DNA of 64,000 bases from Actinomycetota bacterium (lineage in GTDB: Bacteria > Actinomycetota > Acidimicrobiia > Acidimicrobiales > JAJPHE01): assembly GCA_027315345.1 (NCBI GenBank), contig DAHUYE010000085.1, positions 1 through 64,000 on the forward strand, in the 5' to 3' direction. This document shows, one piece after another, positions 1 to 7,205 of this stretch. The notes below the pieces were generated by a model. The model was not told where the DNA came from. It saw only the letters and a program-made list of their open reading frames with translations, and did no database searches. Every line of letters starts with the position of its first letter. The first letter of the stretch is position 1. The position numbers and the translations under genes were made by a program.

Positions 1-210
1 AAGCTGGCGAGCGACAGCTTGCTCTGGAGGCTGCCCCCGACCGCCTACGGAAAGGAGCCGGGCGGTACCCGCAGCCGGTTGGGCTCTTGGCCCGCCTGGG
101 AGTCGATGTCCGGCACCTCGTTCCCCAGTTTGAGGCGAGCCCCACCGACGAACTCCATCTGGTGCTGCTCATGTAAGGACATCCGCCGCACTCTTGGGGC
201 TCCCCTTAAG
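1..210 (+). pseudogene. GNAT acetyltransferase (TacT-like toxin) remnant
   Basis: Frame 3 from the window edge reads through positions 3-176 and resembles two parts of TacT-type GNAT toxins: a piece containing RLRKGAGRYPQPVGLLARLGVD, which matches the strand before the acetyl-CoA loop, joined directly to FEASPTDELHLVLLM, which matches the C-terminal end. The central stretch that normally holds the acetyl-CoA P-loop and catalytic tyrosine is absent. The reading frame stops at a TAA (174-176). Dropping one T there restores the usual continuation KDIRRTLG in frame 1. I see an internal deletion plus a 1-nt frameshift, so this is a dead gene. The 5' end lies outside the window. The family assignment comes from recognised motifs only. 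Confidence 0.55.
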
Positions 211-759
211 GATCAGATGGGCATCCGTATTTGCGGGTGCTGTAATACAGGGCCCTCACCCGCTTGCTGCACGAATCAAGCCGCCGAGTTCGTCACTGGA
301 CTGTCGCCTACCGGCATCTCTGAACAGAGCGCTTTTGTCAAGGGGCGATTCGCGACCAGTGGGAGATTCTTTCCGCTGCCGGCCGTAATTCGACGACGTT
401 GTGCTGCTCGGGTTCCTGATCGCGGACGCGCGCCGCTCAAGGAGCCGGGGTCAACTTGGAGCGCCCATAGCCCTTCAGGCGAGGACGAACGAGGTTGACG
501 CCGACGACGAGCGGCGCATGATCAAGAAGGAACCAGACAGCTCTCCGAGTTCAACCGATAGGACAACAGCGGACCGTCACCACGCCCGAAAGTGGGCAGG
601 GCATGCCGAGAGATCGGATGCCGGGCATCTCTTCGCACCGCGTTGGGGTGCATGGTGGGTTGCGGCCACAGCCAGGCGGGTTCAATCACTTCGTCGACCG
701 CGCCACCAGGGGGGTCATGCCGTTACCCGAACTCGCACCCTGGCTGTGTCCGATCTGGC
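211..759. other. non-coding or decayed stretch before the IS110 transposase
   Basis: No open frame here shows the third-position G/C bias seen in neighbouring genes, and base composition is lower in GC than the rest of the window. It lies between the GNAT remnant and the transposase stop codon and presumably includes the downstream end of the insertion sequence. IS110 elements usually lack terminal inverted repeats, so I could not place the boundary. Nothing else recognisable was found. Confidence 0.4.
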
Positions 760-1776
760 TCACCCGGTCGCTCCGGCGGGGGCCAGGCAACGGATCTCTC
801 CGTCCCGGAGCCCATAGAAGACGAGGGTGAGAAGCTTTCGTGCCGCCGCCACCCGGGCCACGTTGCGGCCCCGGGCCTTGGCGATGCGCACGTAATCGGC
901 CTTGATCTTGGGCCCACCGTGCATGTGGGCCACGCCTTCGATGGCGGCCCAGCGGACCAGCTTGGAGCCCTGCTTGGTCACCCGGCCCCGGCGCACCTTG
1001 GTGTCGGACTCCCGGTGGCGGGGGGTCAGCCCGGCCCAGGAGCACAGCTGGGTCGGTCCCGGGAAGCGGGAGATGTCACCGATCTCGGCCACGAAGATGG
1101 CTCCGAGGGTCGGACCCACGCCGTCGATGGCCTGGATGGCCTGGTAGCCGGGATGGTCTCGCAACTCTTGGTGGATGAGGCGCTCCATGATGCCGATCTC
1201 CCGGTCATAGGCACCGACCAGGTCCCGGAGGGAGTCGAGGCGGGTGGCGTAGGCCTTGGGCAGGACCAAGGAGTCGAGCCAGGCCTTTCCGGCGATGCAC
1301 CAGATGTCCGACGTCGGTGAATGAAGTCCGAGCTTGGCCAGCAGGGCCTTGGTCTGGGCCTTGAGGCCGGTGCGCAGAGCCACCAGCTTGGCCCGGTAGC
1401 GGATCATCTCCCGCAGCTCGCGCAACTCGACCGGGGCGATCCAGGCCTCGGGGAGCTTGTCCAGGCGCATCCTCTGGAGCAGGTCTTTGCAGTCCTTGTA
1501 GTCGTTCTTGACCCGACGGTCCTCCCAGTTGAGCCCGAAGGGGTGGACGAGGTGGACGTTGGCCCCTTCGGCCTGGAGGACGTCGACGGCCCAGTACCAG
1601 CCATAGGTGGCTTCTATGGCCACCTCGGGCTCCGGCCCGGCCTCGGCCAGGACAGCGGCCAGGGCCATTGGGTCATTGTCGATGCGGGTGACGCCGAGCT
1701 CCTCGCCGGCTTGATTCTCCCGCACGATCAGCGAGCGCTTCGCGTGCAGGTCGATGGCGACATACTGTCGTTCCAC
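760..1776 (-). CDS. IS110-family transposase
   Basis: A 338-residue DEDD transposase/recombinase that would move its own insertion sequence. The N-terminal RuvC-like domain shows YVAIDLHAKRS with the first Asp, AIEATYGWYW with the Glu, and KNDYKDCKD with the last two acidic residues. The C-terminal Transposase_20 domain contains IDGVGPTLGAIFVAEIGDI and a conserved Ser in GSKLVRWAA. The GTG start at 1776 is chosen because GGAGGAG lies just upstream and the family's usual N-terminus begins there; the open frame extends to 1926 but that extension is Arg/Pro-rich and not conserved. Length fits the family and no frameshift is seen, so the enzyme may be intact. It sits among broken toxin genes. Confidence 0.9.
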   Translation of the reverse strand: MERQYVAIDLHAKRSLIVRENQAGEELGVTRIDNDPMALAAVLAEAGPEPEVAIEATYGWYWAVDVLQAEGANVHLVHPFGLNWEDRRVKNDYKDCKDLLQRMRLDKLPEAWIAPVELRELREMIRYRAKLVALRTGLKAQTKALLAKLGLHSPTSDIWCIAGKAWLDSLVLPKAYATRLDSLRDLVGAYDREIGIMERLIHQELRDHPGYQAIQAIDGVGPTLGAIFVAEIGDISRFPGPTQLCSWAGLTPRHRESDTKVRRGRVTKQGSKLVRWAAIEGVAHMHGGPKIKADYVRIAKARGRNVARVAAARKLLTLVFYGLRDGEIRCLAPAGATG

Positions 1777-2093
1777 GGGTCTCCTCCTTCTGGTGGAACT
1801 TGGTTTGGTCGCCACGAGTCTTGCGCTCGAGCGTTTGCCGGGGGGAGGAGAACCCGCCCTTCTACTGGCTACTCGGACCGACCGCTTCGCCGGGGCTGCC
1901 TGGCGCCCCCGAGCTGGACTGGCCATGCGGTATGCCTTCTTTTCAATCCGGCCGCCGGTGGGAGCCGTTCTCCGACCGGTGCAGCAGGAGCGAGGTCAGC
2001 GCTCTGTTATCCCATCACTTCCGGGGGATGCCCCACTTGCATATGGCGGCTTGGGCCCTGCGGATTATTGGGCGCCGCCCCTCCGCCCAAGTC
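1777..2093 (-). ncRNA. candidate IS110 left-end region and bridge RNA
   Basis: The 317 bases upstream of the transposase start hold no convincing gene. In the IS110 group, the non-coding stretch 5' of the transposase is known to encode the bridge RNA that pairs with donor and target DNA. By position this segment is where such an RNA would lie, on the same strand as the transposase. I did not fold it or identify the guide loops or the core dinucleotide, so this is a placement by family knowledge only. Confidence 0.3.
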
Positions 2094-2432
2094 TCAGCTG
2101 GCCAGAGGCGCCTCTTCCTGACCGATCCTGACCGACAGAGGAGCGCCGAGGGCCTTGGCGATCCTGGCCAACATCTCGATGGTGACGTTCGTCCGTCCCG
2201 CCTCGATCCGGCTCAGAGCGGATTGGGCAACATGCATCCTGGCGGCGAGCTCGGTCTGGGTCACCCCGAACGCCTCCCGCGCATCCCGGATGGCGATTCC
2301 CAGCCGGAGGGCGGCGGCCAGGCGGGTGGCCCTGGTCTCGGACTCAGCACGCTCGGTGTCGGACAGTCCGGCCCGTCTGGCCGTCTTGATCTCCGACCAG
2401 CTCCCGTGGCCCTTGGTGGTCTCTTTGGTCAT
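2094..2432 (-). CDS. Xre-family antitoxin (HTH)
   Basis: A 112-residue DNA-binding protein of the type that neutralises RelE/HigB toxins and represses its own operon. The helix-turn-helix is near the C-terminus: VTQTELAARMHVAQSALSRIE followed by GRTNVTIEMLARIAKALGAPL. The ATG at 2432 is preferred over one at 2453 because AAGGAGAA lies upstream at good spacing and the toxin stop overlaps it as ATGA. The gene order toxin then antitoxin is that of HigBA-like modules. The antitoxin looks complete although its toxin partner is truncated. Confidence 0.8.
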   Translation of the reverse strand: MTKETTKGHGSWSEIKTARRAGLSDTERAESETRATRLAAALRLGIAIRDAREAFGVTQTELAARMHVAQSALSRIEAGRTNVTIEMLARIAKALGAPLSVRIGQEEAPLAS

Positions 2433-2689
2433 CGTTGATGTTCTCCTTGGCATCGGTTCATCGCGTCTCGGGCCAGAGCGACCTCGCGGCGCTCGTTGTT
2501 TCGCTGCTTATGGAACACGGTGAGCAGGACGAACTGGCGGGAGCCGGTCAAGGCCCTAGTCAGTTCCGCCTCGGTCGCCCGGATTCCGATGGTTCCGGTG
2601 GGATCGTCGGGGATACGCAGAGCCCTGGTCAAGGCATGGGCGAGTTCGCCAGAGTGCGCAAAGTCGTCAAATTGTGCCTTCGCCCCGGA
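2429..2689 (-). pseudogene. RelE/HigB-like toxin, 5'-truncated
   Basis: The last part reads FVLLTVFHKQRNNERREVALARDAM, close to the C-terminus of Gp49/RelE-type toxins (mRNA interferases of HigB type). The N-terminal strand and helices expected upstream are missing: the frame runs straight back into the end of the permease gene, whose stop is at 2691. No start codon with a ribosome site is seen. Its stop overlaps the antitoxin start by ATGA. I judge it a fragment left after loss of the 5' half. Family membership rests on the short C-terminal motif. Confidence 0.5.
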
Positions 2690-2690
2690 T

Positions 2691-4214
2691 TCAGTGTTCC
2701 TCTTTGGTCGTGCTCGCCCCGTGCAGGTAGCGCCGCGGATCGGCCACGAAGGCCTCGGCACACCCGGAGGCACAGAAGAAGTAGTTGCGCCCATTGTGTG
2801 AGCGAACAGCTGCCGCCGTAGCTGGATCGACGTTCATCTTGCAGACGGGATCGACTGCCATGTCAGGTTCCTCCATATGGTTGGGGCTCTGGACCGGTAC
2901 CGGTAGTGATCTGAAGCGCTCCGGATCTCGGTCGAAGCGCTGGGCGCAGTGGTCCGAGCAGAACCAGTGGTCGTGGTGTCCGTGGTGGCGGTGGGCGGGG
3001 GCATTGGTCGTGCGAACCTGCATACCGCAGACGGGGTCGATCGCGTAGCCGGCCCCTCCCCCTAGCCGATCTCGGTTGCGGTAGAGCCAGTACAGGTAGG
3101 CGAAGAGGCCCATGAAGGCGATATTGAGGAAAGTCGTGTAGTTCCAATGGAAGGAGGTCGAGACGATCTGGGTCGGTCGATGACGGGGCACGAGTCCCGC
3201 TCCCGAGAAGATCGCCCCCACCATGAGGCCGGCTGCGGCCATAACCCCCCAGAACAGCCCCACTAGCCGCAGGGTCAGTGCTCCGCCGTAGTAGCGGCGG
3301 TAGATGAGGACGAGGGGGGCGGCCACCAGGTCGGCAAAGATGAAGCTGATGACCCCGCCGAAGCTGATGCCGCCCTTCCACAGGGCGGCGGCCATCGGGA
3401 CGTTCCCGATCGAGCAGACGAAGGACAAGAAGGCGATGACCGGTCCGACCAGGGTGTTCTCCACCGAGGTCCACATCCCGTGGCCGTGGATGAACACCGC
3501 GTTCCACAGACCCGTGGGCACGAGTACGGCCAGAAAGCCCGCCACCAGGTAGCCGATCGCCATTTCCTTTCGGAGCATGGTGAGATCGGCGATGGTGTAG
3601 CTGGCCGCGTCCGCCCAAGCCCCCTTGGAGGTGAGCTTGGCCGACCACGACGCAGCCTCGAGCTCGTGTTGGCGCTCCCCGCTGACCCCGGTCATGAAGA
3701 TGTGGTCGTGGCCGAGCTGGCTGGCGCCTTGGTCCAGGCGACGACGCGCAGACTCGACGAGCTTCGGTGCCAGGACCCAGCCGCCGAGGCTTGCCAGCAG
3801 CACGATCATGATCGGGCCGCCCAGGAACTCCGCGGCGGTGAACTGCCAGCCCAGGAGGATGACCAGGACGATTCCCAGCTCGATAACCAGGTTGGTCGAG
3901 GCGAACATGAACACCATGGCCGAGGTGAAGTCCGCCCCCTTCTGGAACATCGACTTCGCCATGGCCGAAGCCGCGTATGAACAAGAGGACGCGACCATCC
4001 CGTAGCCGCTGGCCCGGAAGACCGAGGCGGGCCGGTGGTTTCCCAACCTGCGTTCCATGTCCTCGTGGGAGACGAAGGCCTGGACCGCGCCCGACAGGCC
4101 GAAGCCCAGCACGAGGGGCCAGAGCGTCTCCCAGAACATGAAGAAGCCCTCGCGCAGCGACCGGGCGATGTCGGCGAAGGCGCCACCGACCGCGAGGCCG
4201 AGGATGCTGGTCAC
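2691..4214 (-). CDS. permease (ArsP/DUF318-type) with two C-terminal YHS domains
   Basis: A 507-residue membrane protein, probably a metal or metalloid exporter. About eight hydrophobic segments fill residues 1-390, with family-like motifs GYGMVASSCSYAASAMAKS and FVCSIGNVPMAAALW. Then come two YHS metal-binding domains, each starting DPVCxM: DPVCGMQV with WFCSDHCAQRF (about 395-440) and DPVCKMNV with YFFCASGCAEAF (about 455-495). A His-rich patch (HRHHGHHDH) lies in the first. It starts 5 bp after csoR and is very likely co-transcribed, so a Cu-like or other thiophilic metal is the probable substrate. Tandem YHS fusion on this permease is uncommon. Substrate is inferred from context only. Confidence 0.8.
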   Translation of the reverse strand: MTSILGLAVGGAFADIARSLREGFFMFWETLWPLVLGFGLSGAVQAFVSHEDMERRLGNHRPASVFRASGYGMVASSCSYAASAMAKSMFQKGADFTSAMVFMFASTNLVIELGIVLVILLGWQFTAAEFLGGPIMIVLLASLGGWVLAPKLVESARRRLDQGASQLGHDHIFMTGVSGERQHELEAASWSAKLTSKGAWADAASYTIADLTMLRKEMAIGYLVAGFLAVLVPTGLWNAVFIHGHGMWTSVENTLVGPVIAFLSFVCSIGNVPMAAALWKGGISFGGVISFIFADLVAAPLVLIYRRYYGGALTLRLVGLFWGVMAAAGLMVGAIFSGAGLVPRHRPTQIVSTSFHWNYTTFLNIAFMGLFAYLYWLYRNRDRLGGGAGYAIDPVCGMQVRTTNAPAHRHHGHHDHWFCSDHCAQRFDRDPERFRSLPVPVQSPNHMEEPDMAVDPVCKMNVDPATAAAVRSHNGRNYFFCASGCAEAFVADPRRYLHGASTTKEEH

Positions 4215-4219
4215 GGGAG

Positions 4220-4501
4220 CTAGGACCGCACGAGGCGTTCGATGGCTTGGCGGGCCTCGCGCAGCTTGTCATCGGCCTCGGGGCCGCCCTTGGTGATGGC
4301 CTCGGTCACGCAGTGACCGAGATGGTCGCCCAGGAGCTGTAACGCCACGGACTCCAGGGCTCGGGTGGCCGCCGAGATCTGGGTGAGCACATCGATGCAG
4401 TAGGCGTCCTCGTCCACCATGCGGCCGATGCCTCGCACCTGGCCCTCGATGCGACGCAGCCGGCGGGCCAAGGCCGCTTTGTCCGAGCTGTAGCCAGCCA
4501 T
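4220..4501 (-). CDS. csoR: CsoR-family metal-sensing repressor
   Basis: A 93-residue all-helical repressor of the CsoR/RcnR family (DUF156). The Cu(I)-ligand set of mycobacterial CsoR is present as Cys35 (DAYCIDVL), His60 and Cys64 (DHLGHC). The N-terminal RRLRRIEGQVRGI helix, which carries the DNA-binding basic residues, is also conserved. The ATG at 4501 has GGGGAGGTG upstream. It is the first gene of a two-gene unit with the YHS permease, and an operator-like palindrome overlaps its promoter, so autoregulation and metal-induced derepression are expected. Copper is the likely inducer from the C-H-C set; a different thiophilic metal or sulfide sensing cannot be excluded. Confidence 0.92.
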   Translation of the reverse strand: MAGYSSDKAALARRLRRIEGQVRGIGRMVDEDAYCIDVLTQISAATRALESVALQLLGDHLGHCVTEAITKGGPEADDKLREARQAIERLVRS

Positions 4502-4525
4502 AGTCGGTCACCTCCCCGCCGTCAG

Positions 4526-4545
4526 CCTATACCCTCCTGGGGTAT
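4526..4545 (-). promoter_or_regulatory. CsoR operator overlapping -10 element
   Basis: A palindrome ATACCC-tcctg-GGGTAT lies at 4529-4545, the G-tract/ATAC arrangement known for CsoR-type operators. On the minus strand a TATAGG hexamer (4526-4531), usable as a -10 element for csoR, overlaps one arm, so bound repressor would block the promoter. No convincing -35 was seen. Confidence 0.75.
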
Positions 4546-4604
4546 GCTCGGAGGTGAAGCGGAGCCTGACCGGCGTAGGTGGCGGTCGGGTCACAACTGC
4601 ACTC

Positions 4605-5564
4605 TCAGCCCAGGACGAGCCAGGCCACCAGCGGATAGGCGATGAGAAGGGCCCCGCCGACGGGCCGCGGCAGGCGACGCAGCAGCCCGGCCAGAGCTAG
4701 AACGACGGCAAGACAGACGACCATCGCCACCCAGGGTCCGTGGAGTTGAGTGGGGTTGGTGATCCGCAGCGGTCGGGCCAGAGCGCCGGCGCCGAGGGAC
4801 ATCGTGACGTTGTAGGCGAAGGAGCCAACCACCCCGGCCACCACTGCCTCACTTATGCCGCGGCGGGCGGAGGACCAGGCCAGCACCACCAGCTCGAAGG
4901 CGGTGGCGAAGCCGACCAGGATCAGGCCCAGCCTGGTCTGGGTCGACTCGACGTGGGTCAGGCCCTTGGCCCCATCGACCAAGAGGACGGCTCCGCCGAT
5001 GGTGGCGGCGACACCCAGGAGGACCAGGCCCATCTCCCGGCCCAGCCGGGAGGGGGTCCCGCCCTCTCCCAGAGCCTCGATGGCCTCGTCCAGCTCCGCC
5101 GCCTCCCCCAGCGAGGGGGGCCGTCGCTCGGTTATCCAGATGGTCCCCACGTAGGCCACGTAGAGACCGACCAGGAGGCCTCCCTCCCAGCGGGCCAGGT
5201 GACCTCTCCAGGCCAGGCCGGCGGCCACGGCTCCCAGGGGAAGGCCGAGGAGGCCGTAGCGCAGGGCCGAGCCACGGAAGGGCAGTGGCGCGATCACCGC
5301 CCCGACGCCGAGGGCCACCAGGCACATGGCGATGTTGGCGCCGATCACATCGCCGTAGGCGATGGCGGCGGAATGGCGCAAAGAGGCGGTTACCGTGGTG
5401 GCCAGCTCCTCGGGTTCGGCCCCGGCCAGGAGGACGGCCAAGGCGAAGGTGGTGACTCCCAGACGGGCCGAGGCAGCCGAGAGGTGCTCGGCGAAGGTCT
5501 CCGCCCCGAAGACGATAAGGCCGACACCGGCGAGGATGCTGACGAGTTCCACCGCCAGATGCAT
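4605..5564 (-). CDS. calcium/cation antiporter (CaCA family)
   Basis: A 319-residue membrane protein with two inverted halves of about five segments each, as in YrbG/NCX-type Na+/Ca2+ exchangers. The alpha-1 repeat is LLAGAEPEELATTVTASLR and the alpha-2 repeat is FATAFELVVLAWSSARRGIS with GSFAYNVTMSLG, both carrying the acidic residue expected in the ion site. A cytosolic acidic loop (about 150-175) separates the halves. It lies about 40 bp upstream of the csoR promoter region and on the same strand, but the CsoR operator between them makes it a separate unit. The transported ion cannot be read from the sequence. Confidence 0.85.
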   Translation of the reverse strand: MHLAVELVSILAGVGLIVFGAETFAEHLSAASARLGVTTFALAVLLAGAEPEELATTVTASLRHSAAIAYGDVIGANIAMCLVALGVGAVIAPLPFRGSALRYGLLGLPLGAVAAGLAWRGHLARWEGGLLVGLYVAYVGTIWITERRPPSLGEAAELDEAIEALGEGGTPSRLGREMGLVLLGVAATIGGAVLLVDGAKGLTHVESTQTRLGLILVGFATAFELVVLAWSSARRGISEAVVAGVVGSFAYNVTMSLGAGALARPLRITNPTQLHGPWVAMVVCLAVVLALAGLLRRLPRPVGGALLIAYPLVAWLVLG

Positions 5565-5689
5565 GCCTCAGCCTCTCACCAACCCTCAACCTCCACCGAT
5601 GAGCACCGTGGAAACTTCGGGACCTACGAACAGCTCGACGGAGCGAAAGGACGTGGTTGCGGGCCTGATCCTGCCGAGGGGACGACACC

Positions 5690-5908
5690 TCAGCGGGGAA
5701 TGGCCACTCCTCGTCCCCGCCGTGCCGTCAGGCCACACGAGAGGCTGAATGCACCCAGGACCAAGGCGCCGACCAGCGCCGCGATGCCCACCTCGGATGC
5801 GCCCCGGCCGACGGCCACCACCACACAGGCGAGGGCGCCAGCGGCCGTGACTAGTGCGATGGCCCAGCGCAGGAACCGCTGAGAGGCCGGTAGATCGGGT
5901 CGCGACAT
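5690..5908 (-). CDS. small two-segment membrane protein
   Basis: A 72-residue protein with two hydrophobic helices (FLRWAIALVTAAGALACVVVAV and IAALVGALVLGAFSLSCGL), probably a hairpin in the membrane with a basic C-terminus. The ATG at 5908 is chosen because the frame upstream is Arg/Pro-rich and runs into the thiolase gene. No family recognised. It follows the thiolase by about 50 bp on the same strand. Confidence 0.5.
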   Translation of the reverse strand: MSRPDLPASQRFLRWAIALVTAAGALACVVVAVGRGASEVGIAALVGALVLGAFSLSCGLTARRGRGVAIPR

Positions 5909-5960
5909 GGCAGGGCCATACCCCCGGCCAAGGCGGACCACACCGGCCGGTTTGGGACTG

Positions 5961-7133
5961 TTACAGCCGGCGGAGCAGGGTCCCCGTGCCCAGGCCTCCG
6001 CCACAGCACATCGTGACCAGCGCGAGCTCGCCTCCGGTTCTCTGCAGCTCGTGGACAGCCTTGGTCAGGAGGATGGCGCCGGTTGCGCCGACCGGATGGC
6101 CCAGGGCGATGGCGCCACCATTGGGGTTCACCTTCTCGGGGTCGGGGTTGAACTCCTTCTGCCAGGCCAGCACCACGGAGGCGAAGGCCTCGTTGATCTC
6201 GATCAGGTCGATGTCGTCCATGCTGAGTCCATTGCGGGCCAACAGCTTCTCGGTGGCGGGAATGGGGCCGGTCAGCATCAGGGTCGGGTCCGAGCCCACC
6301 AGGCACGTGTCCACCACCTGGGCCAGGGGCTGTACCCCCAACTCCGCAGCCTTGTCCGCCGTCATGACCAGCACGGCCCCGGCCCCGTCACTTATCTGGG
6401 AAGACGATCCGGCCGTGTGGCGTCCGTCCGGCCGGGCCACCGGCTTCAGCTTGGCCAGGCCCTCCAGACTCGTCTCCCGGAGGCCCTCATCCCGGCTCAC
6501 CGCGTGCGCGGTCCCGGTCGCCTTACCCTCCTCATCCAGGTCGGGAGCCTCGATGGCGACGACCTGGGTGTCGAAGCGGCCCTCCGCCCAGGCACGCTGG
6601 GCGCGCTGCTGGGACTGCAGCCCGAAGGCATCGGTGTCCTGCCGGGAGATGCCCCACTTATCGGCGATGCGCTCGGCCCCCTCGAACTGGGAGGTGGGCT
6701 CATACGGGTAGGGCCTGGTCCGGCTGGCTGAGAAGCCCAGCTCCCGGGGATGGTTGGAGCCCAGGGGCAGCCGGCTCATCATCTCGATGCCACAGCCCAC
6801 GGCCACGTCCACCACCCCCGAGGCCACCAGGCTGGTGACCAGGTTGGTGGCCTGCTGGGACGAACCGCACTGGGCGTCGATGGTGCTGGCCGGGACCTCC
6901 AGGGGCAGGCCGGCGGTCAGCCAGGCCCCACGGGTGACGTTGCCGGCCTGCATCCCCACCTGGGTCACGCAGCCCCCGATGACCTGACCCACCTGGGTCG
7001 GGTCGATACCCGCCCGGCGGATCAGCTCTTCCTGCACGGTCGAGAGCAGGTCGACGGCGTGCATGGTCGAAAGGCCACCGTTCCGGCGTCCTATCGGACT
7101 TCTGACCGCCTCGGCGATAACGACGTCCCGCAT
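5961..7133 (-). CDS. thiolase (acetyl-CoA acyltransferase)
   Basis: A 390-residue thiolase that would cleave 3-ketoacyl-CoA with CoA, the last step of a beta-oxidation round. The nucleophilic Cys89 lies in DAQCGSSQQA, the catalytic His in GGAIALGHPVGATGA, and the second Cys in MCCGGGLGTG near the C-terminus. Length is normal for the family. Its upstream neighbour on the same strand, 72 bp away, is a double acyl-CoA dehydrogenase, which fits a shared acyl-CoA pathway. Overall pattern (short N-terminus VIAEAVRSPIGRRNG) is closer to actinobacterial lipid/steroid thiolases of the FadA5 type than to AtoB, but I cannot fix the substrate. Confidence 0.9.
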   Translation of the reverse strand: MRDVVIAEAVRSPIGRRNGGLSTMHAVDLLSTVQEELIRRAGIDPTQVGQVIGGCVTQVGMQAGNVTRGAWLTAGLPLEVPASTIDAQCGSSQQATNLVTSLVASGVVDVAVGCGIEMMSRLPLGSNHPRELGFSASRTRPYPYEPTSQFEGAERIADKWGISRQDTDAFGLQSQQRAQRAWAEGRFDTQVVAIEAPDLDEEGKATGTAHAVSRDEGLRETSLEGLAKLKPVARPDGRHTAGSSSQISDGAGAVLVMTADKAAELGVQPLAQVVDTCLVGSDPTLMLTGPIPATEKLLARNGLSMDDIDLIEINEAFASVVLAWQKEFNPDPEKVNPNGGAIALGHPVGATGAILLTKAVHELQRTGGELALVTMCCGGGLGTGTLLRRL

Positions 7134-7205
7134 GTGGTCCCCTCCTCTGATCTGGCTGCCGCAGTCTGACAGATCGCCCCGGGGCGACTTCGGGCGATTA
7201 CCCGC

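Noticed and set aside
401-1320. Plus-strand open frames overlapping the transposase
   Set aside because: They have no domain match and overlie the IS110 transposase, which has strong motifs on the minus strand.
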